64,000 nt of DNA. Origin: Brachyspira intermedia PWS/A (GTDB lineage Bacteria; Spirochaetota; Brachyspiria; Brachyspirales; Brachyspiraceae). Within the stretch, counting starts at the first letter, position 1, and each line of letters starts with the position of its first letter. Both the position numbers and the translations under genes were made by a program. Below the pieces are notes generated by a model that saw only the letters and a program-made list of their open reading frames with translations, had not been told where the DNA came from and did no database searches. Shown in pieces: positions 8,327-18,400 of the stretch. The stretch covers positions 1,364,001 to 1,428,000 of the forward strand of contig NC_017243.1 of NCBI RefSeq assembly GCF_000223215.1, written 5' to 3'.

Positions 8327-10894
8327 TTATGATTGTTTAATATTGAGAATAAAGTTAATAGTCAAAAAATTATTCATATCATTGAAAATTTCTCCCATAC
8401 TTCCTCTTAAAATTTTGGCATTAGGAAGAGATTGAATAAATTGAGAGCCGTAAGTTTTTGTATAAAGCCTCTTATCAAGAACGAATACAACACCCCTGTC
8501 ATCTTTGCTTCTTATAAGGCGTCCGAATCCTTGTTTGAACTTTATAACAGCGAAAGGAAGAGCATAATCTAAGAATGCATTTCCTCCATTTTCTTCTATA
8601 TATCTGTATCTTCCTTCGCTTATAGGATCAGTAGGCACGGCAAAAGGAAGTTTAGGTATTATAACAACTTCCAAATTCTTTCCTGCAACATCAACACCTT
8701 CCCAGAATGAATCTACTCCGTAAAGTACATTGTTTGAAGATGATTTGAACATATCGAGTAAAGTATGTCTATGTATTGAAGCTGTTTGGGCTAGGGCATT
8801 TATATTTTTACTTTTCAATTTTTCTGATGTGTTTTCATATACATTCATAAGCGATGCAAAAGAAGTGAAAAGTATAAAAGCTCTTCCGCCTGTTATATTG
8901 CATACCTGAAGCAATACTTTTGAAGTGAAGTCATTAAATGTATCTGCAGCTACATCAGGCATATCTGTTGCTATATATAATCTTGCATTATCCTCATAAT
9001 TGAATGGAGATTCCAAATATATTTCTATTTTTTTATTTTTTTCTATATAATCAAAGCCTAATCTATTAGAAAAGAAATTAAAACTCTTTGAAACTGTTAA
9101 AGTAGCAGAGTACATTGCCACAGTATCAAATCTTGAGTATAGAAAATCATTTAAATTTTTGGCTACAGTTACAGGAGTTAAATGCCAATTAAGAATGAGA
9201 TTTCCTTTTTTGGTGAGTCTTGTTTCCACCCATCTTATATATTCATCTTTTTTGTAATCTATTGTAGAATTTAATGAAACTAATTGTCTTTTAAGCCTTT
9301 CTAAATAAGCATTTGACATTTGAGCTATTTCTTCATAATCAAAATCTTTTTCAATAGCAATATCAAAAAACTTTTTATATAATTTATCGCATACATTAAC
9401 AAGAGAGGTCATTGAAAGCACCATCTCTCTTAATGCTTTTAATCCCTCATTCTGCCAATGCTGACTCATAACGAGTTCAGGACTTATTCTAAATTTATAA
9501 CCTAGTCCTTCTTTAGTCTGAATATTTTTATGACAATATGTTATGAATTCTTTTGATTTATCTTCAACAACATTTCTCACCCTTGAAGTTAAATCATGTG
9601 CTTTATTTATTAAATCAAGTATTTCATCATATTCATGCTTTTCGATTAATGATTGTTTTTCATTAAGCATATTATTAATACTTTCTATCACTCCAAGTCT
9701 TTTATTTTTCTTTATTCTTGAAAGATAGAAAAGTGCTTTTAATATTCCGTTTTTACTTCCCTCATCTCCGAAATAACTTGAAGCAGAGTTTTCAAAATTA
9801 TGTGCCTCATCAATTAAGACTTTTGTATATCTAGGGAGAAGGCTGTATCTTCCTGCTGTTTCTGCATAAAGAGATAAATCAGCACAAAGTATATGATGAT
9901 TAACTATCAATAATTGTGCGGCATTTAATTGCTTACGCATTTTATAAAAATAACAATCTTCTAAATATTCGCATTTTCTATGAGTGCAAGTATCAGTATC
10001 GCAGCAAACCATTTCCCATAATTCGCCTTTAGGTTTATATCCTAAATCTGTTATTGAACCGTCTTTGGTTATATTAAGCCAATGGTCTATATCCTCAAAG
10101 AAATTTATCTGTTCTTCAAAATCAAATTTATCATGATCATTTAAACCTTCTTTAACTTTTTTGATACATACATAATTATTTCTGCCTTTAACCAAAGCAT
10201 ATTTTACATTCGGAGCAATTCCTCCTATGATAGAAGGTATATCTTTTGAAATAATTTGTTCCTGAAGATTTATAGTATTAGTAGAAATTACTATTCTAGT
10301 TTTATTTTCTTTTAACCATAATAAAGCAGGTATTAAATATGCAAAAGATTTTCCTATTCCCGTTCCAGCTTCAGATATTAAATGTTTATTATTGTTAAAT
10401 GCTTCTATAGTAGCCTCAACAAGTTCAGTTTGTTCCTGTCTGTATTCGTACTTTTTTAATAATTGGCTTAAAGTACCGTTTTCAGTAAACATATATAAAG
10501 CTTCAGGAACATCTATAGTTTTTACATTCTCTGATTTTATAGGCTTTACAACTTCATAATAATCATCAACATCATTATTGACTATATAAAAACCTACCCC
10601 TGCGTTATTACCGAGTTCACTTGCTATTGCTAAGTCTGCTCTTGAAGGTGTGAGCTGTCCAGAAGGGTGATTATGAATAACGGCATCAAATTCCAATGAC
10701 AATGATATTATAGCAGGTACAGAGTCTTTATTGCCTCTAGCCATTACCTCTATATAATCCAATATTCCGTAAGCATTAAAATTTATTCCAAAGTATACTT
10801 CATTTCCATAAGCATCTACTATTGCCTTTCTCATATAATTAATTGCATCTATGGAAAATACATTGTCTATTTCTTTTGCATAATTATTATTCAT
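8327..10894 (-). CDS. DinG-family helicase with N-terminal RadC-like JAMM domain
   Basis: An 855-residue two-part protein. Residues 1-130 resemble the RadC/JAMM fold, with HNHPSG at 74-79 followed by S84 and D87. This matches the H-x-H-x(7)-S-x(2)-D metal site of JAMM proteins. Residues from about 145 are a DinG/XPD-type superfamily 2 helicase: EAGTGIGKS Walker A at 175-183, DEAH at 362-365, and a C-terminal GVDSFWEGVDVAG plus QGFGRLIRS motif VI. Cysteines at about 243, 298, 303, 308 and 314 sit where DinG and XPD carry their iron-sulfur cluster. It probably unwinds recombination or R-loop intermediates. Whether the JAMM part is an active metalloprotease is unknown. The protein ends in a short tail rich in hydrophobic residues. 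Confidence 0.85.
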   Translation of the reverse strand: MNNNYAKEIDNVFSIDAINYMRKAIVDAYGNEVYFGINFNAYGILDYIEVMARGNKDSVPAIISLSLEFDAVIHNHPSGQLTPSRADLAIASELGNNAGVGFYIVNNDVDDYYEVVKPIKSENVKTIDVPEALYMFTENGTLSQLLKKYEYRQEQTELVEATIEAFNNNKHLISEAGTGIGKSFAYLIPALLWLKENKTRIVISTNTINLQEQIISKDIPSIIGGIAPNVKYALVKGRNNYVCIKKVKEGLNDHDKFDFEEQINFFEDIDHWLNITKDGSITDLGYKPKGELWEMVCCDTDTCTHRKCEYLEDCYFYKMRKQLNAAQLLIVNHHILCADLSLYAETAGRYSLLPRYTKVLIDEAHNFENSASSYFGDEGSKNGILKALFYLSRIKKNKRLGVIESINNMLNEKQSLIEKHEYDEILDLINKAHDLTSRVRNVVEDKSKEFITYCHKNIQTKEGLGYKFRISPELVMSQHWQNEGLKALREMVLSMTSLVNVCDKLYKKFFDIAIEKDFDYEEIAQMSNAYLERLKRQLVSLNSTIDYKKDEYIRWVETRLTKKGNLILNWHLTPVTVAKNLNDFLYSRFDTVAMYSATLTVSKSFNFFSNRLGFDYIEKNKKIEIYLESPFNYEDNARLYIATDMPDVAADTFNDFTSKVLLQVCNITGGRAFILFTSFASLMNVYENTSEKLKSKNINALAQTASIHRHTLLDMFKSSSNNVLYGVDSFWEGVDVAGKNLEVVIIPKLPFAVPTDPISEGRYRYIEENGGNAFLDYALPFAVIKFKQGFGRLIRSKDDRGVVFVLDKRLYTKTYGSQFIQSLPNAKILRGSMGEIFNDMNNFLTINFILNIKQS

Positions 10895-10978
10895 ATTAGT
10901 ACAATAATATAGTATATATTGAAATGTTTGTCAATGATTTATTTTTTGTTTATTTAATTATTATTTATATTTAATATA

Positions 10979-11405
10979 CCGCACGCAGACTAAAATTTTT
11001 AATATATGTTTATTGAAAATTCAAATTTAAATAATAAATATCAATACGTCCACCGTGCGTTAAAAGAATTCTATATATAATCAACTCTAGGGTGGGGATG
11101 CTTTTACAATTTAAGCTTTAAATATAAATCAATTTATAATATGTAAATAAAATAAAAAATATAAAGGGCGGGGTATGTAAATAAATCTTTAAAACTTATT
11201 TTCACTGCCCACCCTTTAGACTTGTTAATTTAATTTGTAATTTATGTTTTCTTATTTTTATTATTTATATTAGAATTTAAAAGCACCCACCCAAGTTTTG
11301 TTTAGGTTTAAAACTTGTACAACGCACGCAGAACAAAATTTTTTATATATGATTACTTTGAATTATAATCTAATAAGTAAATATAATTTTATTTACCGTG
11401 CGTTA
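10979..11405. repeat. nested GC-rich inverted repeats in an AT-rich gap
   Basis: This 508-base gap has no gene but holds six GC-rich islands. Two similar blocks of about 83 bases (10979-11061 and 11322-11405) each start with CGCACGCAG and end with CCGTGCGTT, so each can fold on its own ends. Between them GGGTGGGGATGCTTTT (11090-11105) faces AAAAGCACCCACCC (11279-11292). Inside that pair AAAGGGCGGGGT (11163-11174) faces GCCCACCCTTT (11207-11217). The order is symmetrical. The right-hand block overlaps the stop codon of the CapA-like gene. The islands may be REP-like repeats, terminators or remnants of a small mobile element. Confidence 0.7.
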
Positions 11406-12573
11406 TCTATGAGCTAAACTATTATTAGATACAATGCTACTGTTAGTTATATTATCAGCAAACATAGTCTTTACACTCTCATTTGTAAGAGGAGAATAAA
11501 AATCATGTATAAGTTCATAACCCTTTTTTATAGCATTAGTATCATAGGTGTTGTATACATAATTGCTTGCTAGAGTAGGCATATTAATATTAGGATCTTC
11601 TTTTATAGGCTTCATTACCACTTCAAAACCATTCTGTTTAAAGAAAGCATAATAAGTCGGTACATAAGAAAAATTAATCTCTTTGTTTTCATTGATTTCT
11701 AATGATACAACTGTACCTATATCAAGATGCGGATATCTTCCTTTATGATTAGCAATGAAATTTCCTAATGAATATATAATGATTCCGCTATGATTAGTTC
11801 CTTCATAAATTTCTACTGGCCTTGGTACATGTGGATGATGACCTACTATTATGTCAACTCCATTTTCTATCAAAGCTCTTGCAGTTTCCTTTGTTTTTTC
11901 TTCAGGAGCAGTTGTATATTCTAATCCGAAATGAAGAGATATTATTTTTATTTCATTGTTTGTGGCAAGTGCCAAATCAGATTTTACTTTTTCTACTAAA
12001 TCTTCTTGTTTAGGGAAGAAATTCATAAAATAGAAATGATCATTTTTATTTGTTTTATGACTTAGACCATTATCAAGCATAGTATATGCAGATATAAAAA
12101 GAGGCACATTATTAATATTTGTTATTATAGGTGCTATGCTAGGAGAATTAGTTGAACCTCCTAAAGTTAATTTATTATTTCTATGAAGTTCTGCTACAGT
12201 TTCAGATTCAGCCTGAGCCCCCTGATCATAAGCATGATTATTGGCTATTGAAAAAGTATTGAAGTAATTAAAGAAGTATTGCAAATAATCTAATGAGCCA
12301 TTAAATTCAGGATAAGGCATTGGCGGTTTATTTGTATTAACAACAAATTCTAAATTTGCAAATACAATATCTCCTTTAAAATAATCTTTCAAATCTATTA
12401 AAACATCATTGCTTTCAAAAGCCTTTACAATAGTTGGATGTGTCATTATATCGCCTGTGAATACTAATTTAAGACTCTGAGGTGGTTGAGGCTTTTTTTC
12501 TTGTTCCTGCTTATTATCAGCACATGAATATAGTAATATTAAAGATAAAGCAATGATTTATTTTTTTTATCAT
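11403..12573 (-). pseudogene. CapA-family lipoprotein, signal peptide frameshifted
   Basis: The uninterrupted frame from 12446 encodes a CapA/PgsA-type metallophosphatase-like domain: NLEFVV, SIANNHAYDQG, LHFGLEYTTAP, VGHHPHVPRPVEIYEG and YSLGNFIAN are the family's motifs. Upstream the same frame continues with ALSLILLYSCADNKQEQEKK and LVFTGDIMTH. This gives a lipobox (L-Y-S-C) and the first conserved GD motif. That frame meets a TAA just before. The ATG at 12573-12571, with an AGGAAA ribosome site, joins it only if one base is removed from the TTT at 12557-12559. The restored protein would be 389 residues and membrane-anchored. As written, translation from 12446 would give a cytosolic form lacking the first metal motif. 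CapA proteins function in polyglutamate or capsule export; the exact role here is unknown. Confidence 0.75.
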
Positions 12574-12612
12574 AATTATTTTCCTAATTAGTAATTATTT
12601 ATTTTAATTATC

Positions 12613-14001
12613 TTATTCATTTAAAATTTCTGAATCATTTTTTTCTGAGTCAGTTGTATCTTGTAAATCAATATTATCACTTTCATTTGTTCTTGAATAT
12701 TTTAAAGGCGTGAATTCCATTTCAACTATTCTTCTGTCTTCAACTTTCATTATCCTTACTCTGTAGCCTTTAAGTATAAAACGTTCATTTGTTTCAGGTA
12801 TATGATCAAGCATATCAATTACATATCCTGCTATAGTTTGATATTCTTCATGTTCTAATTCTAATTTTAAAGTTTTATTAACATCTTCTATAGGAGCATT
12901 TCCATTTATTATGATTCTTTTTCCTTTGAATCTTATTACATCAGCTTCTTTTTTATCGCTTTCATCTTCTATGTCGCCCATTATCTCTTCTATTATATCT
13001 TCCATAGTAACAAGTCCGGCAGTTCCCCCATATTCATCAATAGTAATTACCATCTGAAGTTTTTTCTTCTGCATATCATTAAATAAACTACTTATAGTCT
13101 TAGTTTCAGGTACAAAGTATGGCAGCATTATATAATCAATAGCTTTCTTTTTTATTTTGTTCATTTTTCCGCCGCCTTTAACATACTCTTTAAATAAAGC
13201 TCTAGTATGAAAAATTCCTATTATATGGTCAACTGTTTCCTCATAAACAGGGAATCTTGAAAGTCCTGATTCTACAGTAAGTTTTATAATTTCATTTACA
13301 TCTGTTTCAGCTTCTATGCATACCATATCAACACGAGGAGTCATAATTTCTTCTACAGTTTTATTTCTGAAATCTATTACACCTGTTAACATCTCATGAG
13401 TATATTCTTTAATTATTCCTTCTTTATGCCCTAGATGTATTATTGTTGTTATATCGTCCATACTAGATAATGCGCTTCTTTTTTCAGCATCTCTTAATCT
13501 TTTAGGTACAAAATAATTCATTATAAAAGTAGTTATTTTGTCCATTAAAAAAGTTATAGGCTTAAATATAAAATGACAAAACTTCATAAAGTATAGAAGA
13601 TAAGGCATCATCTTTTCAGCATTAACTCTCATAAGTACTTTAGGCAGTATCTCTCCAAATATTATAATAAGTATTGTTATTGTAGCAGTTGATATTGTAA
13701 CCATCACATTTGTTGATACATGGGGTAGAATGTCAGCAAGCCTCACAGCAAATACTGTTATAATGGAACTTGCTGATATATTAACTATGTTATTACCAAC
13801 TAATAGAGTAGGTATCATAGAACTTGATTTTTCCCAGTACTTTTTATCTTCCTCTTTTATTTTTTTCTCTCTTACTAAACGCATTAAGGTAACATCATCT
13901 ATAGAAGTATATGCAGTTTCGCTTCCTGAGAATAATGCTGAGAGCATAATAAGAATAATTATTATAAATATTTCAAATAAATAAACTAGTAGTACTTCCA
14001 T
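12613..14001 (-). CDS. CNNM/HlyC-family transporter with CBS pair and CorC_HlyC domain
   Basis: A 462-residue protein. Residues 1-190 form a DUF21/CNNM transmembrane domain (FIIIILIMLSALFSGSETAY at the start, then three more spans and GEILPK near residue 115). Residues about 205-330 are a CBS pair (VEEIMTPRVDM, then DYIMLPYFVPETKTISSLFN and QMVITIDEYGGTAGLVTMED). A C-terminal CorC_HlyC domain follows (residues about 345-430), then an acidic tail. The family is annotated as hemolysin-like, but characterised members are Mg2+ or cation exporters. It lies 26 bases after the amidase gene and 39 bases before the CapA-like gene, on the same strand. Confidence 0.87.
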   Translation of the reverse strand: MEVLLVYLFEIFIIIILIMLSALFSGSETAYTSIDDVTLMRLVREKKIKEEDKKYWEKSSSMIPTLLVGNNIVNISASSIITVFAVRLADILPHVSTNVMVTISTATITILIIIFGEILPKVLMRVNAEKMMPYLLYFMKFCHFIFKPITFLMDKITTFIMNYFVPKRLRDAEKRSALSSMDDITTIIHLGHKEGIIKEYTHEMLTGVIDFRNKTVEEIMTPRVDMVCIEAETDVNEIIKLTVESGLSRFPVYEETVDHIIGIFHTRALFKEYVKGGGKMNKIKKKAIDYIMLPYFVPETKTISSLFNDMQKKKLQMVITIDEYGGTAGLVTMEDIIEEIMGDIEDESDKKEADVIRFKGKRIIINGNAPIEDVNKTLKLELEHEEYQTIAGYVIDMLDHIPETNERFILKGYRVRIMKVEDRRIVEMEFTPLKYSRTNESDNIDLQDTTDSEKNDSEILNE

Positions 14002-14026
14002 AAATAATGAGCCTTATATTTTTTAT

Positions 14027-14701
14027 TTAAATTCTTTTTCTTAATTCCTGCATGAAATTAGTGCCTGGATCTCTTTTACCAGGATTTATATATTTTGTAT
14101 TTAGTTCTTTATATAGAGAATAATGAGGCAGAGTTTTATCTTTATATTCATAATGTGCTATTATGTATTTTATGCTTTTATATTTACTTTTTATATATTT
14201 TATCAATTTAACATTGGCTTCTAACTGTTCTTTTGTTAATTTATCAGCATATCCTATATTTTCTATACTTATAGATGTATAATTAAATCCTACAGTATGT
14301 CTTGCTATATATTCAATAGGAGTATTAGCATATATAGTACCATCGAAATCAACTAAGAAATGAGTTCCAACATTTACTTCCCCGCCTGCTTCTATATCAG
14401 GTCTTCCTATTAAAGTGTCGTTTTTAAATATATTTACGGCTATACTAAGATTAGGAGTTTCTGTAGAATGAACAACTATTATTTGAGGATTATCTAAATA
14501 TATTAATTTGCTTCCATAATGCGTTTGTGTGTATTCAGATAATAATTGTAATCTAAGAGCGTTAGGAGTGATTTTGTATTTATCACTTATATCTGGTTTT
14601 ATTGCCACATCATTAGTTTGTATAACATTGCTGCTTACAGTATTAGTACATGATAATAATAAAGATATTATAATTGATATATAAATAATGTTTTTTATCA
14701 T
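14027..14701 (-). CDS. AmpD-like N-acetylmuramoyl-L-alanine amidase, lipoprotein
   Basis: A 224-residue protein with a lipoprotein signal peptide (hydrophobic run then LLLSC-T at residues 13-18). The Amidase_2 domain has VVHSTETPN as the first zinc histidine region, GTHFLVDFDGTIYANT, SISIENIGYAD, IIAHYEYKD and a closing GKRDPGTNF, which matches the family's D-P-G zinc ligand. It should cleave the bond between muramic acid and the stem peptide, here in the periplasm. It starts 9 bases after the cheX stop, which implies co-transcription. Confidence 0.87.
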   Translation of the reverse strand: MIKNIIYISIIISLLLSCTNTVSSNVIQTNDVAIKPDISDKYKITPNALRLQLLSEYTQTHYGSKLIYLDNPQIIVVHSTETPNLSIAVNIFKNDTLIGRPDIEAGGEVNVGTHFLVDFDGTIYANTPIEYIARHTVGFNYTSISIENIGYADKLTKEQLEANVKLIKYIKSKYKSIKYIIAHYEYKDKTLPHYSLYKELNTKYINPGKRDPGTNFMQELRKRI

Positions 14702-14710
14702 TTAATATTA

Positions 14711-15211
14711 TTATGCATCCATAGCAATATTAACGCTGACAAATCCAAGTGATGATTGGAAAGGAATAATTATAGTTTGTAAATTTTTAGGAATTATTTG
14801 TATTTCTTTTCCAAAATAAAGTATAGGAGGAGTGATATCGCAGCTTATACCTTCTTCAGCTAATTTAGTAATTGCAAGACCGCTTATAGTATTTCCCATT
14901 TCATTTATAACACTTCTCATCATATCTTCAAAATCATCTTCAGAATCATATTCTCCGCGTTTTTTATCTGTAAGATTTTCAGTAAGAAGCTGAGAGAAAT
15001 TTTCAGGAAATTCATAAAGCACTTGTCCATTAACATCGCCGACAATTCCTATAGCAACACCATATCCGGAGAAAAGTTTACGGCCTTGTCCTTTAACTAA
15101 AGTACCTTTTTCCATTGTAAGACCAGCCATCTCTTTGAATATTGATACTAGAGATACAATAAATGGATTGATGAATCTAACGTCCATAAATTTTATAGGT
15201 GTTGTAGCCAT
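14711..15211 (-). CDS. cheX: CheX-type chemotaxis phosphatase
   Basis: A 166-residue single-domain protein. The helix around residue 110 reads INEMGNTISG, which has the E-x-x-N catalytic pair of CheC/CheX/FliY phosphatases. The glycine-rich strands GVAIGIVGDVNGQVLYEFPE and PFQSSLGFVSVNI fit the CheX fold. CheX dimers remove phosphate from CheY-P and are the main such enzyme in spirochaetes. It is the first gene of a minus-strand run (cheX, amidase, CNNM protein, CapA-like). No other chemotaxis gene is in the window. Confidence 0.85.
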   Translation of the reverse strand: MATTPIKFMDVRFINPFIVSLVSIFKEMAGLTMEKGTLVKGQGRKLFSGYGVAIGIVGDVNGQVLYEFPENFSQLLTENLTDKKRGEYDSEDDFEDMMRSVINEMGNTISGLAITKLAEEGISCDITPPILYFGKEIQIIPKNLQTIIIPFQSSLGFVSVNIAMDA

Positions 15212-15493
15212 GTTTATTTCCTTTTGAGTTTTATTTTTATATTTTAATTATAACATAATTGAGTATTATTTCAATTAAAAAATAAATCTAATTAAAATTA
15301 TAGTACTAAAAGAGAAATTGTCAAATTTAAAAATAAAAAATTGTTTATATTTTACATAGTCTATATAAATTTTATAAATTAAGTACCGTAAATATTTATA
15401 GTGAATAAATAAGAACTATTTATATATTTTTTAAATTTAACTTGCTATTTAACTTAAATAATATAGAATAATAGAATCAAATAGGGGTTTATT

Positions 15494-18400
15494 ATGTCAT
15501 TTGTTCATTTGCATGTACATACACAATATTCAATACTTGACGGAGCTGCCCGTATTAAGTCATTATATTCTAAGAAGGATAAAACTAAAAGACTTATACC
15601 GGGATTAATAGACAGAGCTAAAGAATTAGGAATGCCAGGCATAGCTATGACAGATCATGGTAATATGTTTGGTGCTATGGAATTTTTCTCTGAAGCAAAG
15701 GATAAAGGTATTATACCTATTATAGGATGTGAAGTATATGTTGCCCCTAAAACAAGATTCGATAAAAAGATAGAAAACTCTGAAGAAAAAAGTGCTATGC
15801 ATTTAATTCTTCTTGCTAAAGATAAAGAAGGTTATAATAATCTATGTAAATTAGTTACTTTTGGATATACTGAAGGTTTCTATTATAGACCTAGAGTAGA
15901 CCATGAATTAATAGAAAAATATAATAAAGGTCTTATTTGTTTATCAGCATGTATGGGCGGAGAGATTCCTATTGCTATAAGAAAAAAAGATTATAAACAA
16001 GCATCAAAATTAGCTGAATATTATAAATCTATTTTTGGAAATGATTTTTATATAGAACTTCAGGATCATAATATACCTGAGGAGAAATCTTTAAATAGTG
16101 CATTATATAAACTTGCTAATCATCATAATATAGAGTTGGTAGTTACAAATGATGTGCATTATGTATCCAAAGAAGATGCTAAAGCTCATGAAATACTTTT
16201 AGCAATACAAACTAAAGCCACTTTAGATTCACCAAGAAGATATAAATTCCCAAGCAATGAATTCCATCTAAAAACAGAAGAAGAGATGATGAAGTCATTT
16301 GCTAAACTTCCTAAAGCATTTGAAAATACTGTGAAAATAGCAGAGCAATGCAAAGATTTAAATATAATGACTAAGACTTATTATATGCCTAATTATGAGC
16401 TTCCTAATGGTGAAACAGAAACCACAGCATTAAGGAAGATGTGCTTAGATGGTCTTAATAAATACTATAATAATGATATACCAAAAGAAGCTATGGAAAG
16501 GCTTGATATGGAATTGGGTGTTATAGGAAAGATGGGATTTGAAGGATACTTCCTTGTAGTTCAGGACTTCATTAACTATGCAAGAAATCATGATGTTGCA
16601 GTAGGACCTGGAAGGGGAAGTGCTGCCGGTTCAATAGTTGCATTTGCTACTGGAATTACAAAAGTTAATCCTCTTGATTATGATTTGCTTTTTGAAAGAT
16701 TTTTAAATCCTGAAAGAAAAAGCATGCCTGATATTGACGTTGACTTCCAAGATGATAAGAGGGAAGTTATAATAGATTATGTAAAAGAAAAATACGGTAA
16801 AGATAATGTTTCTCAAATAGCTACTTTCGGAGCTTTGGGAGGACGTTCTGTTATAAGAGATGTTTGCCGTGTTATGGGTATAGATTTAGCTACTGCTGAC
16901 AGACTTGCTAAAAGCATACCTGATGATGTTAAAAGAGTTGTAGATATATATGATCATCCTGATTGTGCTGCTTTAGTTAAAGAAATAGAAGGCAACAGAG
17001 AATTAAAAAATATGTATGAGATATCTACAAGACTTGACGGTTTGGTTAGGAATGTAGGTTTGCATGCTGCTGGTGTTATTATATCATCTCATCCTATAGC
17101 TGATTTAGCACCGGTTTATCAGGATTCTAAGACAGGTACTAGAGCTTGTCAGTATGAAATGACTTATGTTGAAAGTGCCGGACTTATAAAAATGGACTTT
17201 TTGGGTATTAAGAACTTAAGACTCATAAAAGATGCCATAAAAGATATAAAAGATAGATATGGTGTTGAAATAGATATAGATAAGATTCCGCTAGATGATG
17301 AAGCTGTTTATGATATATTTAGGAAGGCTGATACAGGCGGAGTTTTCCAGTTTGAAAGTCCTGGTATGCGTCAGATGCTTATAAATATTCAGCCTACAGG
17401 TTTTGATGACTTAGTATCAAGCGTAGCATTGTATCGTCCTGGTCCTTTAAACTCAGGTATGGATAAAGACTATGCAGACAGAAAGAATAAAAGAAAAGAA
17501 ATAGTATATAAACACCCAGATTTAGAGCCTATACTTAAAGAAAGTCAGGGAGTATTAATATATCAAGAGCAGATTATGGCTATAAGCCGAGTTATAGGCG
17601 GATTTACTGCTGCAGAAGCTGATGATTTAAGAAAGGCTATGGGTAAAAAAATCGTAGAGAAAATGAACTCTATGAGAGAGAAATTTATTACTGGCGGACT
17701 TGAAAGAGGTTATGATGAAGAATTATTAAATTATCTTTTTGATACAATGAAAGGTTTTGCTGAATATGGTTTCAATAAATCTCACTCTGTTTGCTATGCA
17801 TTAATAGCCTATCAGGAAGCTTATATTAAAGCTCATTATCATATGGAATATTATGTGGCTTTGCTTAATACTGTTATAGCCGATACTGATAAAATAGCTT
17901 TATATCTTAATGAAATTAAACAGAAAAATATAGAGATAGTTACAGCAAGCGTATTTGAAAGTGATGCTTTATTCTCTCAAAAAGATGGTAAAATAGTTTA
18001 TGCTTTACATGCAGTTAAAGGTGTTGGTCTTCATGCTGCTTTGGCTATTCAGGAAGAGAGAGAAAAAAATGGACAATTCAAGAATTTAGAAGATTTTGTA
18101 AAACGTGTTGATGTTCATTTAGTTAATAGAAAAGTTTATGAAACTCTCATAAAATGTGGGGCTTTCTCTGAATTCGGACATACTGAAAGTGCATTGCTTA
18201 GTTCACTTGATGCTATACTTGCTCATGCTTCTAATTATCAAAAGGAAACTTTATCCGGTCAAACTATGCTGTTTGATTCTATGTCTGAAGATGACAGCGG
18301 AAGTGCTTCTTTGGTAATAGAAAAACAAGTGGAATATGCTTCTAATATTTTAATGGAAAATGAAAGAGAAGTTTTAGGTTTTTCATTAAGATATCATCCT

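Noticed and set aside
10979-11405. Possible small RNA gene or replication origin in the GC-rich gap
   Set aside because: No promoter-terminator pair or DnaA-box cluster could be made out. The repeats explain the GC islands better.
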